A DNA stretch of 64,000 nt from Daucus carota subsp. sativus (GCF_001625215.2 NC_030389.2:30183454-30247453), one strand, 5' to 3'. Positions 21,531 through 33,194 are shown, counted from the stretch's first letter. Program-made: numbers and translations. Notes: generated from the sequence alone by a model not told the origin.

Positions 21531-24207
21531 CTTTATGATAAGTCGCAGGTTTAAAAGAATATAAACCTAACCTTTTTTAATGTGTTCCAGGTCCTGCAAC
21601 ACGGGCGGAGTATAATCTGATCCAAGGTGTATGTACCACAGATGACACGATTATTAGCCAGTTTAAATTGGAATGTTATAGGTGAAAGATGTCTGAGTTG
21701 GGTCAAGGCAAGATGAGGTGATAGATTGTGTTTCAGGTTACAACACGGTAAATAGGTTCGTATGACTCTTCTAATCTCCTAATATTGTGGTCAGAACAAA
21801 TTATTCTATGTGGTGAATTAAGCTTCTCAAATATTGGGTGCAATTCAATTGTATTTAAATGTTACATGCAAGGACACGCCCCATCACACGATGCTTGGTG
21901 AAATCAGCAATCATAGCATCAAGTTTCATTTTGAACACACGGGCAACAATATCAGGGCGCACAGAGGCATCATGCGATGAAGACATTTGAATTGCAGCTT
22001 CAATTTCATCCCATTTTGGATTACAAGTGAATGTGATGAAGAGATCAGGATGACCATATTCTTTGTAAATGGCCAGTGAATCTTGGAAGTTCTGCTGCAT
22101 GTATCTATACCCTCCAGTGAAGGTTGAGGGCAGAATTACTCGTTTTCCCAAATCAGTAGCAACTGTGTCTCCTCGCCTGAAGCTGTCAACCACATTGTTA
22201 TAAAGATATGATCTAATGAGGGACTGGTTCCTTTGTACCCATAATAATCTAGTGCGTTCCACTGAGCACCAAGCATCAACCAGGAATTGCAGAAAGAGTC
22301 GGCCCCCAAGTATTAGAGCATGTCCCTCACCTACACGGTAATGTGTTCTAAAGGCATAATATTCACACATACTAACAGTGTTATGCCCCCGATTATCAGA
22401 AATCTGCACATCACGGTGTTTTATACCAATTCGATAGCCATCTTCACCGAACGGGAATAGAAGAGGATATTGCAAGGACATGTAACATGGATGTAACTCA
22501 CTAATATGTTGCAGTCCAAGTGTTTTACTATGAACAACTATGTCCCTTTTATTTGCAAAGTCATTATCTACAGCTAGACCCGCGAACTCAAAGGCATTTA
22601 CAGCATGAATATTCTCAATTTCATAATCCTCTTCAGATTGACTGTTATGGAACCGACCGTCAGATGTGCGTCTCTCAAATAATTTTAGGCGGACAGGAAC
22701 ATGCTCGACACTAGAAAACCGTTGTCTTATTTGGTTGAATATTCCCACCAGCATATTGTTGTGGCTAAGCATGCCATCGAGGGTTGCAACAATCAATTTA
22801 TCGACCCTCCCCTTGTCTCCAGTAAGATTAATTCTATGCTCATTTGCCTCGTATCCATCATACATATACAATTGTGCAAATTTTGGGGCTCGGCCGTCTG
22901 GTGGCACCAAAGATGCAATGTTATGATACACTTGCCCAGTTACCCGAAAGACATATGGTCCTCTTCCATCATTGACTAATTCATCCACCTTTGCACCATA
23001 CGAACAGAATGCAAACATGGTGTTATAGATGCGGCTTTTTTAAAAATACATCTTTGCCTGTATATCATTACCGGTGAGGAGGCGAGTTAGCTCGAATGGC
23101 GGAACACGCAAGAATGATAGTTGCACCTTTCCCTTACTGCAACAGATGGAATACGACATTGGCCCAGGTCCTACATGCCTTCCAGTAAACTCTGCAGGCC
23201 ATACAATGGCTTGGCAAGATCCACATGTTTGATCTGGTGTGCCCATACTTAACACATCATTGTTATCATCTGCAGGGAACATGGGATTCAAAGGCAAAAA
23301 TTACACATCAAATATGATGTCCATATAGGTTTGGTGGTGTGTAGTCTTATGGCGCATGTAACAGGATGTGAAACTCGAGTCACGAATACAGCTTTAACAA
23401 ATAAAGTAATGAATGAAGTTAATCTAAAGCAGGGATGCAAAAGAGGATCTTTTATGAAAAAGGCTGTATTAAACACGGAAGTCATAAAGCATTATAAGTG
23501 CCTACAATAAAACCAAGAAAAGGATGGGCTAAAGATGCAAGATGAAATATATGCTTATTCCCTAAACAAAACAAAGTGACAACACACATACTATATACAT
23601 AATGGAAGCATCAGGCATGAACACCTCAAACCACTTTTAATGGACAGATATGTTGTTATCATTTTGACCTGAACCTTTTTTTTTAGCACTCGTCCAATGT
23701 AAGAAGTCGGTTTCTGATATTTGCAGATTTTAATATTTTAATATAAAGTCAGTAGGAGGTGGAACTCACTGAATTCTTTCTTTTTTTTGTCTATAAACAG
23801 ACGTTGCCGACGTGTTTCACCTGGACCTGCACATGCGCATAGGTTATTAAGTGTTGGAAGCACAGAGATTTATGAAAATTATTTCAATCAGGGAGATTCC
23901 ATGTTTTTAATAAGATATACAAATAATTGTTGGCTGATTAACTGTTCCGCAGGGCTGAGAATGACAGCATGTATTGCACTCATAATGGACGACCACATTT
24001 TTTGTAGTTTAAGATGTGACGGAAAAACAACAAAGCAAAATACATACTTGGAATGGTAGTCCTTCCATCCTGCTGATTGTTGTCGGGATCTTGGTTGAAG
24101 CTAGAGCCGGCAGTTGAGCTATCCCTTTCTGATGTGTCGTCTGTTGACATCATCCGTTATGCATTACACAATGCACCATATTAGGTACAAATCATTTTGT
24201 CTGAAGT

Positions 24208-24631
24208 CAGCCCCGGCTATTGAGGTGTGCAAACAGCCCAAAAGCACAATGCCCCAAAGTTTGAGTGGTCCCCATTTTTAAAAAAGTTTCATTCAGTCAG
24301 GTTATTCCTCCCTCTCACTATTAAAATTTATTTCATAATTCACGCTCATTTGAGAAATAGCTAAAGAAAACAATTGATTTTGGGTTTGAAATTTAAATTT
24401 GTAAACTTTATAAATAATAGTCAAATTAAAAATAAACTTTAAACACATCACTTATAATATCTATCTGAGTAGTGTTGCTATATTTGGCTATTTAGACTTT
24501 ATTTTTAATAATTTTATTTCTCTTCAACCATTTTCTTGAGGAAATTGAAAACAATTGTTCTCCACACATACACAAATTATTATTTTAATTTTATTTTCGC
24601 ACAGGGCCCTATTTTGCTTGAGCCGGGCCTC
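24208..24631. mobile_element. hAT-type MITE with 8-bp target duplication
   Basis: The element starts CAGCCCCGGCT and ends AGCCGGGCCTC, an imperfect terminal inverted repeat of the hAT kind. It is flanked on both sides by the identical 8-mer TCTGAAGT (24200-24207 and 24632-24639). At 424 bp it has no coding capacity. It lies in the Helitron intron between the exons at 24048-24140 and 24950-25057. Confidence 0.8.
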
Positions 24632-26099
24632 TCTGAAGTTGCTAGACAACAAATCCTTTTAAATTTCAACTTGTGAATAATCAGATTATTATCAATACTG
24701 TACATAATGCATTACAAGAGCTGGCATGATGCACAACATTAGGTAATAATGAGTCTTCTCCCAAATATGCTTAACATCCTAGTATTCATATTTTTAACAG
24801 TTTTTTATGGATGATTGAACTCTTTTATCGTGGAATACTTGCAGCGGGTTCAGAGAGAACCTCAATGATTGTAAGCTGGACTGGAAAATAACGCAAATAC
24901 AGGGATATATTTTTTAACTGTTAAAGATGTGGAGGGTTCCAGAACGTACACGTCCTGCTTGGTTCAGCTCCATCTGTTGCATGAATTTGACTGTTGTAGC
25001 GTGCAGGGGGTAATCTTGGCGAAGGAGTTACAGTGAAAACATCGGAGGATGCTGAACCTAATCCATGCAAGAAATCAAACAAATTCAAAATGCAGTTCAG
25101 GGACAACAGTGAAAGCCAACTAAGAACTTTTGTAATAACATTATTTGCTACCTACTATCTACATTCTAACAGAGTAACAGGGACGGGTCCGGGATTTCAA
25201 TTATGACCTTACCAAAACAGGACATCCCTAACAGAAACAGATACTCAGCGGCTAAATCCTACTTGAAGGCAGCAACTATCAGGCAAGCGCAACAACTATA
25301 AGTGGTATAATTTATAATTTCTGTTGCATCCGGGCTAGATAATCTACATAACAGAAGCTGGTTTATGTTTCTGGTGTCCCTATTTTCATCACTTCATTAC
25401 TTTGTCGCCGTGGCCCCTGGTTGGGGTAACCATGTTCTTTTAGGTTAAAAACATATGCACACTGGAATATAATCTGTCAACAAACCTGATCCCATTTACT
25501 CAGAACATAAATTTGTTGCATAAGCCAGCTTTCAACCAAGAATATTGAGAATGTGCAGCGACCTATGCAGCTGAATGCTGAGCTACACGAAAGATTGTGC
25601 AGAATCATGGCGCCGAGGTTAGCTTAAATATGTCCAGATTCTAGCGATCATATTTATGCACTTCCTCGAAGCAGGTTCCTGCAGTTTTTTAGAATTTGCA
25701 GCAGTGTTTTCCAGCTTGTCTAGCGCAAATAGCAATCTATAATTCATTGTCTATTGGGTGGTTAATACAGTTTTTCAGGGAGAGGCTACCGCACATATCA
25801 ATAGTTCCTCTTTTCCCCCCTTCAATTTCAGACTCCCAAGCACCCAATTGAAAACTGATGCAGGACATAATGAACTTGGGTGGATGAACTGCGTCGCCAC
25901 TACACCCCCTACCCCGAAACCTTCCAAACCGCAGTATGGAGAAGCCCGTGGGTCACAATCCATCAGAGAACCCTGATCTAATATCAGCGCGATATTTCAA
26001 AAAAAAAGGTCACTGTGATATGTGGGGGACTACAGTGCTTATACAGGGAATACAAATCCCAATAAACAACTAACAGACCAAGTCCTATAACAATCAGGC

Positions 26100-26660
26100 T
26101 CCCTTATAAATATATTATTTATTTAATAATCTAGCAGTCCCAGTCAAATTAAATAAATGAGGCCAAAAAAATAAAAACTGGCTATGGCTTTCTTATAAAT
26201 AAACTATTTATTTAATAACCTAGCAGTCCCAGGCAAACTAAATAAATGAGGCCAAAAAAATAAAAACTGGCTGTCGGTGAAATGGATGCCAAGAATTCAA
26301 CCAAGCTGAGGTCCAGGGCTCCACATTGTCACTATTTATTATTAAGCACAACGCATTCACCAGGTAGGCAACTGAACCAGAGGCTAAATATTGTTTTAAT
26401 GATGGGACTTACAAGGCCAATTGGCTTAATAAATTAATTATTTATTTAATAATCTAGTGGTCCCAGGCAAACTAAATAAATTAGGGCAAAAAAATATAAA
26501 TTGGCTGTTGGTGAAGTGGATGCCAAGAATTCAGCCAAACTGAGGTCCAGGGCTCCGCATTGTCACTATTTATTATCAAGTACAAGGCATTCACAAGGAA
26601 GGAAAAAGCAGCAGGTGCTAAATAGTGTTTTAATGATGGCACTTACAAGGCCAAGTTAGT
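26100..26660. repeat. Tandem repeats of 89 and 234 bp
   Basis: The word TAGCAGTCCCAG (or TAGTGGTCCCAG) recurs at 26132, 26221 and 26455, giving steps of 89 and 234 bp. The 234-bp unit is doubled almost completely, with blocks GTGGATGCCAAGAATTCA, GAGGTCCAGGGCTCC and GTTTTAATGATGG in both copies. The first, shorter step is a partial unit. The array lies in the first large intron of the Helitron gene. Confidence 0.88.
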
Positions 26661-27637
26661 TGGATATTTATAGAGCTTTCATTGATAATGCCTCTCCTAC
26701 ACGCGCGGCTTCAAACTACTTAAAACAATTTATATCTCTTCAAACAGACAACAATAGCAAACTGGCAAGACCAAATCATGCCCAAAACAACGAATCACAT
26801 TTTTCGGTTTTGAATGCACAAGGCAACCGCAGAAGGGAATGAATGAACAGTCAAATTGATTGTGTTTTCTCATTTGAGTTGTGCGCTGTGTCGAATTATG
26901 GTTGTTGGCAGAGATCCTTGTTACATGAAACAGACATGTCACCTGTCTAAATCTTTGCCTGATTTAAAAATTATACAGAGGCAAGTAGGCAACTAATCAA
27001 AGGCCACATGCATATAGATAGTAAGCTGACTCAACAGAATATCACAGATACATAGCATAAAGATCTAACACAATTGTCATAACATGCAAGTTTAGAATAC
27101 AGACCTTGGTGGCTGGTACGCCTAGCATTTTGCTTCCGCTTGGACAGCTTTCTCCTTTCTACAACATCTTCGGTGATAGTGAGCTTTGGCCGGCCCCTTT
27201 TAAAAGTGCCATCTCCGGAAACAGCTTGTAACGGAACAGGTCCTTCTACAAATTAAAATCAGGTCTTCCTTCATTAAATTACTCAGTCACAAATCAACAT
27301 AGAAGAATAAAATACGGAGTGAAGCGGGAGAATGAACCTAGCCATAAATCAGCCTAAATTATAAATACCCACAAGCAACAACCCTGTGAACCAAATTATT
27401 TCAGGGGCTGGAACACAATTTTGAATGCACCTGATTTTGATGGGGGAGAAAGAGGGGGTTATCTAAAAACGCAAATATATATTATAAAAAAATGCCATTC
27501 ATCTAGGAAGCACGGATACTTTATATCGGTAAGCAAGTGCATTCTAGAGGGTGCAGGGATTAGTACCCACATACAATTCACTTGAAATGTCAAATCTCAT
27601 TATAATATTTGTACTTCTTTTAGCTCGCTGCTCCATT

Positions 27638-27748
27638 CTACATTAATTTTAATTGCTCCAAATTAATTCAACTGAAGCCACGGTAAGATGGCGGTCCCAC
27701 AGCCTACCAATCTTTTGGCTGTGCTTACTCATGATGGGCGGCCATTAA
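27638..27748 (+). repeat. Left copy of a 111-bp tandem duplication, split by Harbinger
   Basis: This block equals 31105-31215 in length and nearly in sequence. Its continuation lies beyond the transposon at 31081-31102. It begins CTACATTAATTT, holds a start codon in GATGGCGGTCCCACAGCC and ends in the TAA target site. After removal of the Harbinger element the locus would hold two adjacent copies of a unit of about 133 bp. Confidence 0.9.
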
Positions 27749-28118
27749 GAGCAACCGCAGCGCTTGGGGTTACTTCCCCTGCACCCCACTGACACCAACG
27801 TGACACCTCAGCTGGAAGTGTATTTTCGAAAAACTGACCCCGGTCTATGCAACGCAAAGGACACTTTCTATATTTCAGCAGGGTCTCTAATATTATTATT
27901 ATAATATATATTTAGTATACGATTTTATAATTTGATTTTTAATTTATTTTATTAATGTTAAAATTATAATAATTAAATTAAAGTGATTAAAAAAAGTAAA
28001 AATATTATTAAATTAAAAAATATGTCTCAATAATTAAAATGCATCATCTTATTAAAACTCATGGAATAAAAAACAACATACAAGAAGACATTAAATTTTA
28101 AATTTTACAATAAAAAAA

Positions 28119-29408
28119 TTAACGATTCTCGTGAAACTGCGAGATATGCTCAACCAAGTCATTTTGTAGCTGACGATGTGCCCGTCTATCACGCATCTGC
28201 ATGCTGTTTTGGATATACGTTTCATACGGTACAGAAGGTTCTTCGCCTAAATTTGGTTGCGATAAGCCATTTGTTGCATCATCATAAGTTGGTAATGGAC
28301 CAAATTGAGTGGCGTATGTGTCCCTTTCGTCCTCAACAATCATATTATGAATTATGATGCATGCTCTCATGATCCTTCCAAGATCTTCTTTGTCCCAAAA
28401 ACGTGCCGGACCACGTATAATTGCAAAACGGGATTGTAACACACCAAATGCTCGTTCTACGTCTTTTCTTTGGCTTTCTTGATATTTTGCAAATAATTTT
28501 CTTTTCTCGCCTTGTGGACATGGTATCGTTTTAACGAATGTAGCCCATTCAGGATATATTCCATCTGTTAAGTAATATCCCATATTATAGTTGTTCCCAT
28601 TAATAGTATAATTTACCTCAGGGGCACGACCTTGTAACACATCATCAAATACTGGTGACCGATCTAAAACATTTATGTCATTATTTGATCCAGCAACTCC
28701 AAAAAATGCATGCCATATCCATAGATCAGATGAGGCAACCGCTTCTAGTATAATTGTTGCAACTCCTTTATGACCACTCATGAACATTCCCTTCCATGCT
28801 TTCGGACAATTTTTCCATTGCCAGTGCATGCAATCAATACTGCCCATCATACCAGGAAAGCCACGAGCCTCACCCATCTGCAATAGACGTTGTATGTCAT
28901 CCGAATTCGGCTTTCGTAAGTATTCACCCTCAAATATTGTGATTACATTTGAGACGAATTTTTTCAAGCCTTCAACTGCAGTACTCTCTCCAATACGAAC
29001 GTAATCATCAACAGCATCAGCGGATACACCGTATGCCAACATACGCATTGCCGCAGTGCATTTTTGTAAAGGCGATAAACCTTTCCTTCCCAATGCATCA
29101 ATCCTCTGTTGGAAGTATGGATCCAAATTTGAAACAGCATCTACAATACGAAGAAAGACATGTCTTCCCATACGAAATCTTCGTCGAAATATATTTTCTG
29201 GATATACAGGATTCGGCGAAAAATAATCATTCACCAGGAGGTGATGACCTCCTTCACGATCCCTGTAAATATTTCTTCGAGGTGTGGATGTTGAGCTCTG
29301 TCCATATATTTTATGAAAGAGCTCTAGTTGACGATTTCTTTTAGTTTCATCAAAAAACTCTTCAATGAATTCTTCAGTGAAGCTTTCTGGTGTATGTGTT
29401 TCATTCAT
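28119..29408 (-). CDS. PIF/Harbinger DDE transposase
   Basis: This intact 429-residue frame is of the HARBI1/plant transposon protein class. An N-terminal helical part includes FRRRFRMGRHVFLRIVDAV. The catalytic Asp lies in GSIDCMHWQWKNC, the second in GVAGSNNDINVLDRSP and the Glu in KDVERAFGVLQSRFAI, so the D-D-E triad looks complete. It would cut and rejoin the element at the TIRs. It has no intron and no visible break. With the Myb-like partner frameshifted, this copy may rely on a partner made elsewhere. It lies inside the TIRs, so it is an element gene and not a domesticated host gene. Confidence 0.95.
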   Translation of the reverse strand: MNETHTPESFTEEFIEEFFDETKRNRQLELFHKIYGQSSTSTPRRNIYRDREGGHHLLVNDYFSPNPVYPENIFRRRFRMGRHVFLRIVDAVSNLDPYFQQRIDALGRKGLSPLQKCTAAMRMLAYGVSADAVDDYVRIGESTAVEGLKKFVSNVITIFEGEYLRKPNSDDIQRLLQMGEARGFPGMMGSIDCMHWQWKNCPKAWKGMFMSGHKGVATIILEAVASSDLWIWHAFFGVAGSNNDINVLDRSPVFDDVLQGRAPEVNYTINGNNYNMGYYLTDGIYPEWATFVKTIPCPQGEKRKLFAKYQESQRKDVERAFGVLQSRFAIIRGPARFWDKEDLGRIMRACIIIHNMIVEDERDTYATQFGPLPTYDDATNGLSQPNLGEEPSVPYETYIQNSMQMRDRRAHRQLQNDLVEHISQFHENR

Positions 29409-29616
29409 GTTGTTGTGAACTGAAAGAGATGTTACATCTAATTTATATAGAAGGCAAACACGAATATATTCTAACGGCTAGTTACAAATAAATAAAAACA
29501 ACCACTAGCTTCCAACAACTAGTTTACAAACAAATGAAACCAACGGCTAGCTTACAAACAAATGAAAACAACGGCTACCTTACAAACAAATACAAACAAA
29601 CAGAAAAAGACAAACA

Positions 29617-30721
29617 CTAGTTTCTTGCCATAATTTTCTCTAGCAATTTTGCGTGAGCCTTCCGCTGAGCATCATTCATTTTTTCAGTATCTGCCAAAAT
29701 CACTTGTAAATCCATCTCAGCTTGCTTCGCCTCAAGTTCTTTTTGTCGGGTTTCAATGTCTTTTTGACGAATTTCATTTATGTTTTCCATTATGGTCATT
29801 TTTCTCAAGTCATTAGCTTCGAAAGCTTCATATTCTTCAACTTCTGCAGCTGTTGCCTTTCCCTTTCCCTTTCTTTTAGTTGTTTTTGTACCTCTAGGAC
29901 GAATTGACTCAAATTCATCAGATGTTGGTTTATCATTATTTCCCTCCGACGAGTAAGTTCCAGAACTACTTAATTTAGTTCTTTTGGAACTAGCACTAGT
30001 TGTAGGAGTTCTCCACTTGGGATGTCTACGAAGCTCGCGCCAATGATTGTCAAAATTACACTTCTTCTTGTAATATTTTAAATGTAGAGTATGGGCTTTC
30101 TCAATTATGTCGTCCAAGTTTGAACCGCTCCCGACTAGTCTATAACTACCTCTGAGCACCTTCATTTATTCGTTGCCACCTTTTTTTCATTGCCATAACT
30201 CCTCTCTTAATGACACCAGGATTATCTTCCTCGCAATATTGATGAATTCGTTCCCAAAATGCTTCAGCTTTTTGATCAGTACCGATTAGTGGATCAATTG
30301 ACACATTCAACCATGCACTTATTAAGAGTTTATCTTCAACCCACTTCCATTGACCAACTATTTCTCGTACCTCTTCGGCTTCCTCACAATCATCATTTAA
30401 ATCAATAATATTTTCATGACCAAAGGCCGGAACTTGTGTTTCCGGAGAATTTTGAATATTGATAGGTGTTTGTTGCGTTTCAAATTGTGGATTTGAAAAT
30501 GGCAGAAAAGGAAACTGATATGGAGAATTTTGAGGATATGAAAATGGAAATTGAGAATTTTGAGAATGTAGAAATTGGTATTGAGAATTCGGATTTTGAG
30601 AATTAAAAGTTAAATTTTGTGGGTTCGGAAAATAGGAATTTGGATATGGATATGGAAATTGAGGGTTTAGATTTTGAGGATTTGGATTTTGATTTGAAGA
30701 TGGAGGATTATTTGGATTCAT
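29617..30721 (-). pseudogene. Harbinger Myb/SANT-like accessory protein, frameshifted
   Basis: The first part (30146-30721) is an Asn/Pro/Gln-rich N-terminus of about 110 residues followed by a Myb/SANT-like domain with WKWVEDKLLISAWLNVS, FWERIHQYCEE and KKRWQRINEG. The second part (29617-30165) carries on with SNLDDIIEKAHTLHLKYY, a basic stretch and a C-terminal coiled coil rich in EIRQKDIETRQKELEAKQ. The two frames meet near 30150, where family members run on without a break, so a small indel has split the gene. In this family the protein binds TIR-proximal DNA and brings in the transposase. Without the frameshift it would be about 360 residues. Confidence 0.85.
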
Positions 30722-31104
30722 CTTTTGCTAAATTTTTTTTTTAGAATTTGAGAGTGTAAATAATAGGGGTTTGGGGATTGGTATTTATAGGAGAGAAATA
30801 TATTACCGTTTATATGTACGTTAATATTACAACGTTAATATTATCAACGGTAACATTAACGTTATATTTTCTTTTGGAGCTCTGTGTCTTCAGTGGGTAG
30901 CAGCTTTTACAGGTTTTGTTAATAAAAAATTGAATTGCTGTTGAAGTGGCCGAGCCCGGCGTGGCGACACTGGACCATTTACGTCCAAAGCATACAACGC
31001 TATATGGTGCCACTTTTTAGTGGACAGGTCATTTCACGCGGCCCGAGGATCAAAACAGCCCCGCGCTGCAGTTGCTCTAACCTGACCTTCAGATTTTCCA
31101 GACC

Positions 31105-31237
31105 CTACATTAATTTCAATTGCTCCAAATTAATTCAACTGAAGCCACGGTAAGATGGCGGTCCCACAGCCTACTAATCTTTTGGCCGTGCTTACTCATG
31201 ATGGGCGGCCTTTAACCTGGCCTTCAGATTTTCCAGA
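31105..31237 (+). repeat. Right, uninterrupted copy of the tandem duplication (empty site)
   Basis: This copy carries the whole target region without the transposon, reading GGCGGCCTTTAACCTGGCC through the point where the left copy holds Harbinger. About five single-base differences separate the two copies over 133 bp. Confidence 0.9.
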
Positions 31238-31352
31238 GATTGCACCTGAGGATACATGTGAGGTAATTTTACTTTTCTTAGACCCTTTTCTTAATCCTAC
31301 TGCCTTCATCTGGAACCTGGAATCCCATTTGTCCCATAACCGTTACTTATAG
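31155..31352 (+). CDS. Unrecognised first-exon-like frame
   Basis: The frame starts MAVPQPTNLLAVLTHDGRPL, then reads TWPSDFPEIAPEDTCE. A possible splice donor (GAGGTAATTT) follows that point, so the remaining residues to the stop may be intron. The three differences from the duplicate at 27655-27748 up to the Harbinger site fall at third codon positions and are silent. I do not recognise the family and found no downstream exon. It may be a gene fragment left beside the transposons. Confidence 0.35.
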   Translation: MAVPQPTNLLAVLTHDGRPLTWPSDFPEIAPEDTCEVILLFLDPFLNPTAFIWNLESHLSHNRYL

Positions 31353-33192
31353 GGGTCTAATAGATATAAGTGGCTACTGTCGCATACTTCTCAATGGGTA
31401 TACAACATGGCTCATGTAGTGGCCTTTTCCCATCACACAGAAGAAGGTAATGGCAAGCAAAGGTAAAAAAAATTGGATTTGTTAAATTCACTCAAAAACA
31501 AACTATACCCAATCATCAATCGCATGAAACATGATAAAAAACTGGACACCAACTTAAGCCTGAACATCAAAAATACCTATGACCATATTGAATAAATTGT
31601 GGGAGCACAAGCACGGAACACAAAACCCAGAAATCGAGAGAAGGCATGAACTTACAAACCTCCAGAGTCGGCCATATATATGTTTGTGCATCTTCAAGTG
31701 ACTTATTGAAGATGATATTTGCGCATGGTTCACCACTTTACATTCAGCCATAATTAATTTGAGCTACCGATCGAGAATACAGTCTTTTAACAACTTTTGT
31801 TACTATACAAATAGAATAACAAAACTCACATAAATGGTGAGACAACCAAGAAATCAAAACCCAAAAAATAAATGTGATAAACTAGCAATCTTAGATTTAC
31901 AAATGACAATCTCTTGATCTCGGGAACAAATTCACAAAACAGGATAACACGGACCACTTTCGAGAACAAAATCACCAGGAAGAACGAGAAATTCATAATT
32001 CTGTGAAATTGAAATCTAAAAATAGAAGGTCAAATCGGAAAAGGCGTTGAATCCTTAGATCCGGAAAAATGATCTACTGCCGAAATTTAAGAAAAAATAG
32101 ATCAATCTTATCTAACAAGAAAGATTTTTAAGAAAATCAAAACTTTAAAATAAGGTTTATTAAAAGAAGGAAAAAAAAATACAAAGCAAATAAAAGATTT
32201 CGGAACTTTCCACATGTAGAAATCTGATAGAAGGCCAGATAATTACTGATCAAAAGAGAAAAAGAAGAGCGGCTCCAATAGCTGCTAAGCAAAAGAAAAA
32301 AAGAAACCACTGGACAGAGTTATCCTGGATTTAATTTAAGGGAATATATTGGAAACACGGTTTTTAAGCAAACAATTTATAAAATTACGGTCCATAGAGT
32401 TTCATTGTGTTTTTACTGTTTTACAGTCTTGTTATTTCAATTTTACGACCTACTCTATACTTGATTTCTTCTCCACATCTCACAGGAGGATACACCATAC
32501 CACGTCACAGTCTTATTCTCTCATCTTCATTCATCTAGACTCTCGAATTCTTCCTCATCTTCAACTGGCAAAGCCGTCGATCTTGTCCCGGAATATCGTC
32601 GATCATTAATCCTTGATCTGTGAGATTTTGGAGCGGTTGGAGATGGATGCACCTTGAATACGACGATGATTCTGGGTGAGGTAAACGGATCGGAGGTAAA
32701 CGAAGTGTCGTTGGAGACGTCGACGGCGCTGGAGTTGATGAAGATGGCGGAGATGTCGTAGCAGATGGAGATGAAGCTAGTTTGTTGCTTTTGTTGATTT
32801 TTTGGTTGCAATACTTGTTGGTTTTGCTCCTTTTTTGTTGTTGTTTTTGTGGTTGTTTTATGTTATTGTTATCGGCTCCGCAGGGGCATTCATTTTTGGC
32901 CATTTGCAACTAGTTGCAACTTATTATGCAACTAAACGTAGGTTTAAAAAAAAAAATTAAACTTGCATTTGTAGTTGCTAGAGGTTGCAGATATTGTTGC
33001 ATATGCAACCTCCATATTTTTGCAAATATATTTTGAAATAATAGTATTTTTACAATTTATTTTAAAATGTGACAGTAATTTTGCAAAAAATCATTTTTAC
33101 TTGGGTATTTTTGAAAAAAGCCCATAATTTAATTTTTGCTCGATCATTAATATGATACTGAATCAAATTGTGCATGACTTTACAAGTAATTC
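31353..33192. other. No gene recognised
   Basis: AT-rich spacer. Open frames on the minus strand at 32527-32909 are low-complexity (Gln, Lys, Ser, Pro) and lack domain signals. The stretch 32560-32790 is richer in G and C and may be a fragment of a host gene, but no frame carries it convincingly. Confidence 0.45.
32885..33115. repeat. GTTGCAA-rich AT repeat
   Basis: The words TTGCAAC and GTTGCAA occur many times within 130 bp, on both strands, followed by an AT-rich flank with TATTTTTACAATTTATTTTAAAA. The composition resembles the foldback element at 52190-52545. Ends were not resolved. Confidence 0.4.
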
Positions 33193-33194
33193 TA

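Larger units (their letters stand above)
17375..27245 (-). pseudogene. Helitron Rep/helicase gene, intron-rich and decayed
   Basis: The frames match plant Helitron RepHel proteins. Likely exons, right to left, are 27115-27245 (basic, KRGRPKL AT-hook-like), 24950-25057, 24048-24140, 21866-23269, 20379-20733, 18496-20292 and about 17375-18134. Visible parts are a TCGSCQAIVWPAE zinc segment, HPDLFITFTCNPKWDEI, the HUH motif in QKRGLPHAHIVLWL, the tyrosine motif YLFKYIGKG, Walker A GPGGTGKT, IWDEAPM, and the C-terminal NSQGQTVRNVGLYL and FVAVSRVTS. It should encode a rolling-circle replicase. It is broken: an in-frame stop at 23040-23042, a small deletion with frameshift near 18835 (between EAPMTHR and DIRSKVNPNA), a stop at 18751-18753 where a Gln is expected after GGDFR, and a one-base slip in an A run near 17675. 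No RPA-like partner gene was recognised and the element's ends are not placed. Confidence 0.85.
27749..31077 (-). mobile_element. PIF/Harbinger DNA transposon, complete with TIRs and TAA target duplication
   Basis: The left end reads GAGCAACCGCAGCGC and the right end is its near complement, GCGCTGCAGTTGCTC, flanked by TAA on both sides (27746-27748 and 31078-31080). A three-base TWA duplication is the family hallmark. The 3329-bp element carries a DDE transposase and a Myb/SANT-like gene, both on the minus strand. An empty copy of the same target sequence, GGGCGGCCTTTAACCTGGCC, lies at 31204-31223 and confirms the borders. Confidence 0.96.

Noticed and set aside
25758-25976. Overlapping plus and minus frames of 60-70 codons
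   Set aside because: They lie in a Helitron intron and neither resembles a known family.
32527-32909. Minus-strand low-complexity frames rich in Gln, Lys, Ser and Pro
   Set aside because: No domain, no splice partners and composition driven by simple sequence. I kept only a note that a G/C-richer fragment lies here.
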